A stretch of 37,033 nt of DNA from Mucilaginibacter sp. UBA5151 (GTDB lineage Bacteria; Bacteroidota; Bacteroidia; Sphingobacteriales; Sphingobacteriaceae). Positions within the stretch are counted from its first letter, which is position 1; each line of letters opens with the position of its first letter. The stretch lies in NCBI GenBank assembly GCA_002413785.1, contig DHXR01000080.1, positions 1 to 37,033 on the forward strand. Direction: 5' to 3'. Both the position numbers and the translations under genes were made by a program. Shown piece after piece: positions 1 to 7,781 of the stretch. The notes under the pieces were generated by a model that was given only the letters and a program-made list of their open reading frames with translations, was not told where the DNA came from and did no database searches.

Positions 1-149
1 AATTCCAGTATTTCCTGCTGTTTTTCATCCGGCTCAGTGGCATAAAAATCCGGGTGGTACTGTTTGCTCATTTCATAAAATTTCTTTTTTAGCAAAGCCG
101 CATCAGGGTTAAATGATTCAGGTATGCCGTAAAAATCAAAATAATTCAT
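1..149 (-). CDS. hscB: HscB-like Fe-S cluster co-chaperone (J-domain), 5' part only
   Basis: This is a 49-codon N-terminal fragment that runs off the left edge of the window. It begins MNYFDFYGIPESFNPD and contains a J-domain helix followed by the diagnostic HPD tripeptide (KQYHPDFY, residues 29-36). Proteins of the HscB/Jac1 type stimulate the Hsp70 HscA during transfer of iron-sulfur clusters from IscU. The opening YFDFYGIP resembles HscB (typically YFxLFGLP) more than generic DnaJ, but the C-terminal HscB domain lies outside the window, so the subfamily call is an inference. A TACCTTTA element 4 bases before the ATG supports this start and suggests an almost leaderless mRNA. It points the same way as the nuo operon but has its own promoter. 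Confidence 0.75.
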   Translation of the reverse strand, partial: MNYFDFYGIPESFNPDAALLKKKFYEMSKQYHPDFYATEPDEKQQEILE

Positions 150-153
150 GGGG

Positions 154-161
154 TAAAGGTA
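154..161 (-). promoter_or_regulatory. Bacteroidota -7 promoter element of the hscB-like gene
   Basis: On the minus strand these bases read TACCTTTA, one mismatch from the Bacteroidota -7 consensus TAnnTTTG. The ATG follows after 4 bases, so the transcript should start within a few bases of the start codon. No clear -33 TTG box was assigned. Confidence 0.5.
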
Positions 162-199
162 GGAAAAGGAGTCCGAAAGTTTGGAAAGTCGGGAAGGCT

Positions 200-245
200 A
201 TGGATCATATCCATTTGATTGTCAACATGTTCAATTATTGAACAT
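200..245. promoter_or_regulatory. two inverted repeats with 3-nt spacers, operator-like
   Basis: There are two perfect dyads: ATGGAT-CAT-ATCCAT at 200-214 and ATGTTCAA-TTA-TTGAACAT at 227-245. Both have a 3-base spacer, and their centres lie 29 bp apart. They sit upstream of the hscB-like gene and just before the transposase scrap, so they may be operators for hscB or remains of the insertion's end. Neither is followed by a T-run, which argues against terminators. Confidence 0.4.
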
Positions 246-290
246 CTTGTGAAAGATTCATCGCAAGTTTAATTTTGTTTCACTTTTTAA

Positions 291-416
291 TGCTTACAAG
301 AAGTAGAGGCGTGGCAACAAGACCGTAATAATAAAGAAGCGACTATACAATGGCAGTTCACTAATGATAAGGCAAGAGTAAAGCTAAAAAGACTTTACCC
401 GACAATTTGTAGTTGA
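291..416 (+). pseudogene. C-terminal remnant of an IS630-family transposase
   Basis: An open frame reading CLQEVEAWQQDRNN, then TIQWQF and ARVKLKRLYP, ends at TGA 414-416. It matches the end of IS630-family transposases as remembered: a (V/E)xAW..(E/D)RN block followed by WxFTxxxARxKLxRLYP. An in-frame TAA at 288-290 lies directly upstream and there is no start codon, so only about 40 residues survive. The catalytic DDE region is gone. No terminal inverted repeats or TA target duplication could be recognised. It lies between the 3' end of nuoN and hscB, suggesting an old insertion there that was largely deleted. Confidence 0.7.
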
Positions 417-498
417 CATGACATTATATGTCTTTTGTGTTTTATTAAATCATGATAACTTTTACCATTAGTTTCGACTACCACAACTGATTTTTTCG

Positions 499-1938
499 CT
501 ATTTGAGTCGAAAATATTCTATAAAACTCATCACTGTTGATGGATAAACCCCAAACCAAATAATCAATAAAGTCAGAACCGATAAGGCAATAACGCTTAT
601 CATGTAAAAAATGGGATTCGCTTTTTTCCCTTCGGATAAAATACTTTTTTGTCCGGCGAACATCATGGTTATAATGCGGAGATAATAATACAAACCAATC
701 ACGCTGCTGAAAACCAGGATTAAAGCAGTTATCCAAAATCCTGCCTGGAGTCCTGCTGCCAGTATGTAAAATTTCCCAACAAAGCCAACCGTGAGCGGTA
801 TCCCGGCTAAGGAAAGTAAAGCAGTGCTAAACACGCAGGCCAGAACGGGGTGTTGCCAAAATAATGCTTTATAGCTTTCAATTTCTTCCGCATCCTTTTC
901 TTTGTTAGATAAAATGGTCACAATGCCAAAAGCTGTTAGGGTGGTAATAAAATAGGCCATCAAATAAAAGCTGACGGCTTTTATGCTCATCATGCTGCCA
1001 GGGATAAAGGCAACTAATAAATAACCGAGGTGAGCAATAGAGGAATAAGCCAGAATACGTTTCACGTTTTTTTGCTGTACCGCAAGCAGGTTACCAATTA
1101 ACATAGAAGCAATGGCAATACAGATCAAAATAAGTATGACAACTTTGAACCGGAAGCCATCAATCATTATAAAAAAGCGAAACAGCACAGCAAACACTCC
1201 GCCTTTGGAGGCGGTAGCAATAAAGGCGGTAACCGGCGCTGGCGCTCCCTGGTACACATCGGCAGTCCACATATGGAACGGAACCACTGCCAGTTTAAAT
1301 CCCACCCCTACCAGCACCATTCCTAAGCCTGTAAGAAACAGCGGGGGCAATGATTGAAGCGAAGTTAGGCTGCGGGCAATCATTGAAAACTCCATGCTTC
1401 CGGTTTGAAGGTAAATTAAGGCCATCCCGAAAAGAAGAAAGGCTGAAGAGAATGCCGCCAGAACAAGGTATTTAATTCCCGCTTCTACATTATGATGCCT
1501 GACCCGCAAATAGGCAATCAGGGCGTATAGACCCACAGTCAGGATTTCAAGACCCAGAAATAAAGAAATAAAATGCTTGCTGACTGCCAGCACACAGGCC
1601 CCGAGGGTACACAGAAAAAGTAATACATAATATTCTTTAGGGCTTTCTTCCTTTTCCTCAAAATAGATGTAAGAAAGGATATTAACCACCAGGCTTGAAA
1701 AAATGATCAGGCCCATAATGAATACCGAAAACCCATCTACTATCAACAGGGGCTCAATGTTGTATGGAAGCAATTTTTGAATATAAAAAAGAGAAGCAAA
1801 GGCGACAATAAATAAAAGCAAACTACTCAGTTGGATTACACGGTGACTCGAGTTTATTGCGATCAGAAGCATAATCAGCACCGAAGAGCCGGCAAGCAAT
1901 AATAATGGCGTAAGAGCGAAAAAATCGTTACCTGACAT
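499..1938 (-). CDS. nuoN: NADH-quinone oxidoreductase subunit N
   Basis: NuoN is one of three antiporter-like proton-pumping subunits in the membrane arm of respiratory complex I. The 479-residue length agrees with the E. coli subunit (about 485). The protein is almost entirely hydrophobic, with about 14 predicted membrane helices. The conserved TM5 glutamate is E131 (FLGLEILTVGLYAL) and the TM7 lysine is K215 (GVGFKLAVVPFHMW), followed by the family block WTADVYQGAPAPVTAF. It is the last gene of the operon; nuoM ends 4 bases upstream of its start. Downstream there is only a weak AT-rich hairpin (GACAT-TAT-ATGTC near 421-433) and the transposase scrap, so no convincing terminator was seen. 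Confidence 0.97.
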   Translation of the reverse strand: MSGNDFFALTPLLLLAGSSVLIMLLIAINSSHRVIQLSSLLLFIVAFASLFYIQKLLPYNIEPLLIVDGFSVFIMGLIIFSSLVVNILSYIYFEEKEESPKEYYVLLFLCTLGACVLAVSKHFISLFLGLEILTVGLYALIAYLRVRHHNVEAGIKYLVLAAFSSAFLLFGMALIYLQTGSMEFSMIARSLTSLQSLPPLFLTGLGMVLVGVGFKLAVVPFHMWTADVYQGAPAPVTAFIATASKGGVFAVLFRFFIMIDGFRFKVVILILICIAIASMLIGNLLAVQQKNVKRILAYSSIAHLGYLLVAFIPGSMMSIKAVSFYLMAYFITTLTAFGIVTILSNKEKDAEEIESYKALFWQHPVLACVFSTALLSLAGIPLTVGFVGKFYILAAGLQAGFWITALILVFSSVIGLYYYLRIITMMFAGQKSILSEGKKANPIFYMISVIALSVLTLLIIWFGVYPSTVMSFIEYFRLK

Positions 1939-1942
1939 AGCG

Positions 1943-3502
1943 TTATTCTTTGTTGTTGACCAGATATTTATGCATGTTTAATGGTGTTACACTGGGATTT
2001 TCTTTTTCCATATTTTTATTTTCGGCTGAGAAAATATGCTCTAATTTCATAATCATAGGCTTTGCTGTATTAATAACAGGTTGGGGATACAGGCCCAGCC
2101 ATACAATGGATAGCGTAAGGGCTGCCATTATCACTATTTCTCTAAATGAAAAATCACGAACCTGATACGATCTTTCTGATGGCCCTAAAAATACTTTCTG
2201 TACAATACGCAAGGAGTAAATGGCAGAAAAAACAAGTCCAATTGCGGCAATAACAGTAAGTAATACATTGGCTTTGAAAGTGCCTAATAATATCAGGAAC
2301 TCAGCAATGAAATTTCCTAATCCGGGCAAACCCAGGGATGCCATGGCAAGCAGCATTGCTATAGCCCCCATTTGCGGCATCTGGGCCCACAATCCGCCCA
2401 TCTGGTTAATATCGCGTGTATGCAGACGTTCTTTCAGCATCCCTGCCATAATAAACAGCGCCCCGGTACTTATTGCATGTGTAACTAACTGCATCACCAC
2501 TCCCTGCAACGCCAGCTCATTAAAAGCAAAAATACCCAGTATTACAAAGCCCATGTGGCTAACGCTTGTATAAGCCACCAGGCGTTTAAGATCGGTTTGC
2601 GAATAAGCCAGGATGGCCCCATAAATAATTCCGATCACTCCGAAGAGCATCGCCCATGGCGCAAACACCCTTGAAGCTTCAGGAAATAAAGGAAGAACAA
2701 ACCTTAATATGCCATAAGCCCCTGTTTTTAATAACAACCCCGCCAGTATTAAGCTTCCGGCAGTAGGCGCTTCGCTGTGTGCATCGGGTAACCAGGTATG
2801 GAAGGGTACGATGGGTAATTTCACAACAAAGGCAATCATAAAACCCATCATCAGCCAAAAAGCAACATTAGGTGAAATAGCGGTTCCCAGTAATTCAAAG
2901 TAGTTGAAGGTATAAATACCGGTATTGCGGCCATGAATAAAATATAAACCAATTATGGCCAGCAACATAAGCAGACCGCTGGCCTGCGTGAAAATAAAAA
3001 ACTTGCAGGCAGCATATACCCGGTTTTCACTTCCCCATATACCAATCAGGAAATACATCGGGATGAGCATAATCTCCCAAAAGAAGTAAAACAGGAACAG
3101 ATCCATAGCCATGAATACCCCGGAAATTCCGGCCAGTATCCAAAGTAAATTGAAATGATAAAAACCTGCACGTTCTTTCACCTCGTTCCAGGAGCATAGT
3201 ACCGCCAAAATTCCAAGAAAAAAAGTTAACACAAGCAGCAACAAGCTTAACCCATCAATTGCCAGATGAAAGCTGATGCCAAATGACGGTATCCAATCAT
3301 GCCGGTAGTCAATCATCCAGGTGTTGGAAAGATGGATATTTACGGCGCGGTACCGCTCGATCCAAAAAGACACCAAAACCACAAAACCAACTGATACCGT
3401 ACAAAGTGCAATCCAGCGGGGCAGGCTTTTATTCCATTGTCCCAGCAGAAACGCCAGTAAGCCTCCTCCCATTAATATAACGATCGTATAAATCAGTATC
3501 AT
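1943..3502 (-). CDS. nuoM: NADH-quinone oxidoreductase subunit M
   Basis: NuoM is the second antiporter-like proton-pumping subunit of complex I. The proposed product is 519 residues (E. coli about 509). Key residues are E143 (FFWEIMLIPMYFLIG), corresponding to the essential TM5 glutamate, and K228 (VVKLPIVPFHTWLPDAHSEAPT), the TM7 lysine. The frame stays open 20 codons further upstream, but the start was placed at 3502 because its ATG overlaps the nuoL TGA in an ATGA arrangement, as also seen at nuoA/B, nuoG/H and nuoJ/K. The C-terminal 30 residues are hydrophilic. Coupled translation with nuoL is likely. Confidence 0.97.
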   Translation of the reverse strand: MILIYTIVILMGGGLLAFLLGQWNKSLPRWIALCTVSVGFVVLVSFWIERYRAVNIHLSNTWMIDYRHDWIPSFGISFHLAIDGLSLLLLVLTFFLGILAVLCSWNEVKERAGFYHFNLLWILAGISGVFMAMDLFLFYFFWEIMLIPMYFLIGIWGSENRVYAACKFFIFTQASGLLMLLAIIGLYFIHGRNTGIYTFNYFELLGTAISPNVAFWLMMGFMIAFVVKLPIVPFHTWLPDAHSEAPTAGSLILAGLLLKTGAYGILRFVLPLFPEASRVFAPWAMLFGVIGIIYGAILAYSQTDLKRLVAYTSVSHMGFVILGIFAFNELALQGVVMQLVTHAISTGALFIMAGMLKERLHTRDINQMGGLWAQMPQMGAIAMLLAMASLGLPGLGNFIAEFLILLGTFKANVLLTVIAAIGLVFSAIYSLRIVQKVFLGPSERSYQVRDFSFREIVIMAALTLSIVWLGLYPQPVINTAKPMIMKLEHIFSAENKNMEKENPSVTPLNMHKYLVNNKE

Positions 3503-5388
3503 AACATTATTTGTATACTTAATATAATTATTGCACCTATAACCAAACCCATAATGTACCACCTGAGTGACCCAGACTGGGTAAATGACAAGAACCGGTA
3601 AAGGCGGATAGTGACAAACGTGATACCCTGATAAAGTTTATCAACCACATCGCTTTTATTGATATTAGCTATAAAAACTACAGGGTTCACAATCAACACA
3701 TTGTATAATTTATCAAAACCCCAACCCGAAAACCAGAAAAGGTAAAGGTTCATAACGAATCCCGATTGTTTTAATTTTTCAATACGTTGCGGTTGTTTAT
3801 AGTAGAAAATATAAGCCAGATAAATTCCACCAAAAGTTGACAGGAATGCCAATATCTGGAATTGCAATTCAGTATTCATGCCAGCTTTTAAAACCGCTTC
3901 GGGCAATACCTGGTGAAGCAGGTTTGAAAAAAGTGTGAGATGTCCGAAATTGTGTGGCAGTTCTATAAAGCCTGCAAAAAGAGAAAAGAAAGCCAGGATA
4001 ATCAAAGGCACGGTCATTAGTTTACCCGGATGATGGCCAATCTCTGTTTTAGCTTCGCCCCAGAAAACAAGGATCATCATCCTGGCAGTATAAGCTGCCG
4101 TAATAAAGGCTCCAAGCAATGCAATAAACCATAGCAAGGGATTCCCGCTTTCGCTGGCCCAGGCATACCATAGTATCTGATCCTTACTATAGAATCCAGC
4201 GCTTATCAAAGGTAATGCTGCCAATGAGGCCGAACCAATCAGGAAGGTCCAGAAAATGACCGGAAGTTTATTTTTCAGTCCGCCCATTTTAAACATATTG
4301 TGCTCGTGATGCAACGTTTCTATCACAGCACCTGCAGCCAGGAATAAAAGGGCCTTAAAAAAGGCGTGGATCATGAAATGGAAAATAGCTGCCGTCCACG
4401 CACCTACACCCAATGCCAGAAACATGTACCCGATCTGGCTTATGGTAGAATATGCCAGTACACGTTTTATATCATATTGTGTGAGGGCGCTGAAACCAGC
4501 AATGAACAGGGTTGCAGCTCCAATCACGGCAACTATCATTTGTGCTATCGGCGAAAGCTGAAAAATAATATGCATCCTGGCAATGAGGTAAACACCTGCT
4601 GTTACCATAGTAGCGGCATGGATTAGTGCGCTCACGGGCGATGGCCCCGCCATTGCATCAGGCAGCCAGGTTTGCAATGGCAGCTGGGCTGATTTTCCCA
4701 CACCTCCGGCAAGTAACAACAAAGCTGTAATGGTAGCCATTTGAGCACCCTGATGCCATAAAACCGGAGCCTTAGCCAAAACATCAGGAATAGCCAACGT
4801 GCCGAACTGGTAGAAGATCACAAAAAGCCCGATGGCCATGGCCGTATCGCCAACCCGGGTGATGATAAAAGCTTTGCGGGCGGCATATCCGTTGGCCGGA
4901 TTTTCATACCAGAAACCAATCAGTAAGTAGCTGCACAATCCCACGCCTTCCCAACCCAAATACAGCAGTAATAAATTATCAGCCAGTACCAACAAGAGCA
5001 TGGAAAATACAAACAAGTTCATGCAGGCAAAAAAGCGGGAATAATCTTTGTCATCAGCCATAAAAGCTACCGAATAAATATGTATCAGGGCTCCGATAAA
5101 CGTGATCACAAAAACAAAAACGAGTGATAGCGCATCCAGAAAAAGCGTAATCTTAGGATTGAAACCAGCTACCTGCATCCATGTCCATAAGGTTTGGGAA
5201 TAGTTACCATTTGCCGGGGGCTGGGATAGAAAACTAATACCGATTATAAGCACTACGATGGCTGAAAGGCTTACACTTCCTGCACCAATCATTGCTACCC
5301 AAACACGGGACAATTGTTTACCTGCCAATGCCAGTATCAAAAAACCGGCAAAGGGCAAAGCAGGTACGAGCCATAACAGGTTATTCAT
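3499..5388 (-). CDS. nuoL: NADH-quinone oxidoreductase subunit L
   Basis: NuoL is the distal antiporter-like subunit of complex I and carries the long lateral amphipathic helix. Its 629 residues fit the family (E. coli about 613). Conserved pumping residues are visible: E147 in LGWEGVGLCSYLLIGFW and K232 in GVGKSAQLPLQTWLPDAM, followed by GPSPVSALIHAATMVTAGVYL. The C-terminal segment contains extra hydrophobic stretches after residue 530, consistent with the lateral helix and the final membrane helix. A 56-base gap separates it from nuoK, and its TGA overlaps the nuoM ATG. No frameshifts or missing motifs were seen. Confidence 0.97.
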   Translation of the reverse strand: MNNLLWLVPALPFAGFLILALAGKQLSRVWVAMIGAGSVSLSAIVVLIIGISFLSQPPANGNYSQTLWTWMQVAGFNPKITLFLDALSLVFVFVITFIGALIHIYSVAFMADDKDYSRFFACMNLFVFSMLLLVLADNLLLLYLGWEGVGLCSYLLIGFWYENPANGYAARKAFIITRVGDTAMAIGLFVIFYQFGTLAIPDVLAKAPVLWHQGAQMATITALLLLAGGVGKSAQLPLQTWLPDAMAGPSPVSALIHAATMVTAGVYLIARMHIIFQLSPIAQMIVAVIGAATLFIAGFSALTQYDIKRVLAYSTISQIGYMFLALGVGAWTAAIFHFMIHAFFKALLFLAAGAVIETLHHEHNMFKMGGLKNKLPVIFWTFLIGSASLAALPLISAGFYSKDQILWYAWASESGNPLLWFIALLGAFITAAYTARMMILVFWGEAKTEIGHHPGKLMTVPLIILAFFSLFAGFIELPHNFGHLTLFSNLLHQVLPEAVLKAGMNTELQFQILAFLSTFGGIYLAYIFYYKQPQRIEKLKQSGFVMNLYLFWFSGWGFDKLYNVLIVNPVVFIANINKSDVVDKLYQGITFVTIRLYRFLSFTQSGSLRWYIMGLVIGAIIILSIQIML

Positions 5389-5444
5389 ATTATTTTTATT
5401 TACAGCTATTTTTTCACTCCAAAACCTATCTTCCTATTTTAAAA

Positions 5445-5756
5445 CTATCCTTTCATTTCTTTCAACTTGTCAATATCCAATGATTTATGCTGATGATAAA
5501 TTTGCAGGATCAACGCAAGTCCAATCGAGACCTCTGCTGCTGCCATAGCCAGGATAAAGATGAACATCACCTGCCCGTCCGGCTGTGCCCAGCGCGAGCC
5601 TGCCGCTACAAAAGCTAAACCCGAAGCATTCAGCATTACCTCTACGGATAGCAGCATAAAAATAATGTTCTTCCGAATAATGACACCGGCTATGCCCAGC
5701 ACGAAAAGTAAACCTGCCAGTAACATAACCATTTCTATAGATATGGATGATTTCAT
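5445..5756 (-). CDS. nuoK: NADH-quinone oxidoreductase subunit K
   Basis: NuoK is a small three-helix membrane subunit (103 residues; E. coli 100) related to MrpC. The two membrane glutamates essential for proton translocation are present as E39 (LLSVEVMLNASGLAF) and E75 (AMAAAEVSIGLALILQ). Its ATG overlaps the nuoJ stop codon (5753-5756, ATGA), implying translational coupling. Confidence 0.97.
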   Translation of the reverse strand: MKSSISIEMVMLLAGLLFVLGIAGVIIRKNIIFMLLSVEVMLNASGLAFVAAGSRWAQPDGQVMFIFILAMAAAEVSIGLALILQIYHQHKSLDIDKLKEMKG

Positions 5757-6283
5757 AATGGATCCTTTTCTTTTAAAAACCGGTGCAATATTATTTTTTT
5801 ATGCTGCCCTATATGTGCTGCCCCCACCACTCCTGCCATTAATAACATAGCCGACAGTTCTACACCGATCAGATATGGCCTGAATAAGGAAATACCAACA
5901 GCTTTTGGATCAACAGTTTGCAGATTGTACGATGCAGCATGAGCTATAGTAATCAGGTAAATTAATTCGACAAAAAGAATAGCCGACAAGATGGCCGGGC
6001 CAATCCAAACCTTCGGTTTAAGCCATTCTTTCTCTTGTTTCGCTGTTTCTTTGCCCAGGTTTAAAAGCATGATCACAAAAATAAAAAGCACCATAATTGC
6101 CCCGGCATAGATGATAATTTCAAGCAATGCAGCAAATGGTGCACCCAACAAAAAAAAGATCACAGAGATGGATAATAAGGAAATAATGAGGTACAGCAGC
6201 GCATGCACCGGATTATGCCTCGTGATGACCATAATTGTAGAAATTACAGTCACAAAAGCGGTTATGTAAAAGGCGATGTCCAT
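5753..6283 (-). CDS. nuoJ: NADH-quinone oxidoreductase subunit J
   Basis: NuoJ is a 176-residue membrane subunit of complex I (E. coli about 184) with five predicted helices. The conserved TM3 block EIIIYAGAIMVLFIFVIMLLN, which contains the pi-bulge region near the quinone/proton coupling axis, is intact. It follows nuoI with a 2-base gap and overlaps nuoK. Nothing unusual was seen apart from a moderately divergent C-terminal tail, which is normal for this subunit. Confidence 0.96.
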   Translation of the reverse strand: MDIAFYITAFVTVISTIMVITRHNPVHALLYLIISLLSISVIFFLLGAPFAALLEIIIYAGAIMVLFIFVIMLLNLGKETAKQEKEWLKPKVWIGPAILSAILFVELIYLITIAHAASYNLQTVDPKAVGISLFRPYLIGVELSAMLLMAGVVGAAHIGQHKKIILHRFLKEKDPL

Positions 6284-6285
6284 TT

Positions 6286-6801
6286 TTATGGTAGCAAACT
6301 GTGTATATCAACTGGTGGCTCTTCGTTGGTGCCTTCGCCTTTTCCCTTTACCCCTGAAGCGAGTCCGGCAACCTTGTAATAATTATAACCGGGATATTTC
6401 CCCTCACTGTCTATCAATAAATCCTCTTTCTCATAAACCAGGTCTTGTCGTTGGTATTCCGCCATCTCAAAGTCAGGGATTAACTGAATAGCATAAGTAG
6501 GGCAAGCCTCTTCACAATAGCCGCAAAAAATGCATCTTGAGAAATTGATGCGGAAAAACTCCGGATATCTTCTGCCATTCTCATCTTCGGTAGCCTGCAA
6601 TGAAATACAATCCACCGGACAAGCAGCGGCACATAAATAGCAACCCACACAACGCTCGCCCATATCCGGGTCGCGGGTCAATACAATTCGCCCCCGCCAG
6701 CGGGGGTGCAGTACCACCTTTTCTTCAGGATACTGTATCGTTTCCCTTTTTCTGAACATGTGCAGAAAAGTAAGCCCTATAGTTCTTAAATTACTGATCA
6801 T
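6286..6801 (-). CDS. nuoI: NADH-quinone oxidoreductase subunit I, 2x[4Fe-4S]
   Basis: NuoI carries clusters N6a and N6b, which pass electrons from the peripheral arm toward NuoB (N2). The 171-residue protein has the two ferredoxin motifs C51-x2-C54-x2-C57-x3-C61-P and C90-x2-C93-x2-C96-x3-C100-P. The N-terminal amphipathic helix (SNLRTIGLTFLHMFRKRETIQYPE) matches the membrane-surface anchor of the family. Twenty bases separate it from the nuoH stop. The C-terminal tail after residue 140 is hydrophilic and variable. Confidence 0.97.
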   Translation of the reverse strand: MISNLRTIGLTFLHMFRKRETIQYPEEKVVLHPRWRGRIVLTRDPDMGERCVGCYLCAAACPVDCISLQATEDENGRRYPEFFRINFSRCIFCGYCEEACPTYAIQLIPDFEMAEYQRQDLVYEKEDLLIDSEGKYPGYNYYKVAGLASGVKGKGEGTNEEPPVDIHSLLP

Positions 6802-6821
6802 TGTTTCTCTTTTTTACATTA

Positions 6822-7781
6822 TCATTTATTCATCATTAATACAATCCCTCCTGTTATTATTAAGTTTAATAAAGCCACGGGTAATAATATTTTCCAACCG
6901 TATTCCATCAGCTGATCATACCTGGGCCGCGGAAGTGAAGCCCTTAGTAAGATAAAAAACAGGATAAAAACAAAAGTTTTCAGTGTAAACCAAACCAAAG
7001 GAGGCAAGAATGCCGGCCCTAACCATCCGCCGAAAAACAGCGTAACCACCATGGATGAAATGAGTGTAATACCCATATATTCGCCAATGAAGAACATTCC
7101 GAATTTCATTCCCGAATATTCCGAATGAAAACCGGCTACAAGCTCGCTTTCAGCTTCAGGAATATCAAACGGAAGCCGGTGAGTTTCGGCAATACCTGCA
7201 ATCATGAAAATGACGAATCCTACAGGTTGAGTAATAATAAACCAGCATCCCTTTTGGGCAATTACAATATCCGTAAGCCTGAATGAGCCCGAAAGCATCA
7301 CCACGCCCATGAGCGAGAGCCCCATAAACACTTCATAACTGATCATTTGTGAGGCTCCTCGTAATGCCCCGAGCAGGGAATATTTGTTGTTAGATGCCCA
7401 GCCACCCAGTACTATGCTGTAAACGCCAAGGGATGACATTGCCAGGAAGAAAAGCAAGCCAATATTCAGGTCGGCAATGAGAATGCCTGGTGCAAAAGGA
7501 ATGATCACAAAACTCATGAGTACAGTGGTACCAATAATAGGTGGAGCAATCACAAAAATTGTTTTATCAGCAAATGGGGGAATCCAGTCTTCCTTAAAAA
7601 ACAGCTTAATCGTATCGGCAACTACAATGAGCAAACCAAATGGACCAGCACGATTTGGGCCGTATCTATCCTGCCAAAGTGCCAGCATTCGCCGTTCCAG
7701 CCAAATCAGCCAGGCCGCAATCGTAGTCAATGTTAATAATACAATTACAATCATCAGGACATATTGAATCATCGTGCTCAT
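6822..7781 (-). CDS. nuoH: NADH-quinone oxidoreductase subunit H
   Basis: NuoH is the membrane subunit that forms much of the quinone-binding chamber at the junction of the two arms. The proposed 319-residue product (E. coli 325) contains WLERRMLALWQDRYGPNRAGPFGLLI near the N-terminus and the hallmark acidic loop AETHRLPFDIPEAESELVAGFHSEYSG in the middle, plus the RASLPRPRYDQLM motif near the C-terminus. The frame is open 12 codons further upstream, but the ATG at 7781 overlaps the nuoG TGA (ATGA), the coupling pattern used elsewhere in this operon, and gives the standard family N-terminus. Confidence 0.97.
   Translation of the reverse strand: MSTMIQYVLMIVIVLLTLTTIAAWLIWLERRMLALWQDRYGPNRAGPFGLLIVVADTIKLFFKEDWIPPFADKTIFVIAPPIIGTTVLMSFVIIPFAPGILIADLNIGLLFFLAMSSLGVYSIVLGGWASNNKYSLLGALRGASQMISYEVFMGLSLMGVVMLSGSFRLTDIVIAQKGCWFIITQPVGFVIFMIAGIAETHRLPFDIPEAESELVAGFHSEYSGMKFGMFFIGEYMGITLISSMVVTLFFGGWLGPAFLPPLVWFTLKTFVFILFFILLRASLPRPRYDQLMEYGWKILLPVALLNLIITGGIVLMMNK

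Noticed and set aside
395..736. 113-residue minus-strand ORF overlapping the end of nuoN
   Set aside because: It lies in another frame of the same strand as nuoN, which has clear family motifs across that region; no similarity was recognised in the alternative product.
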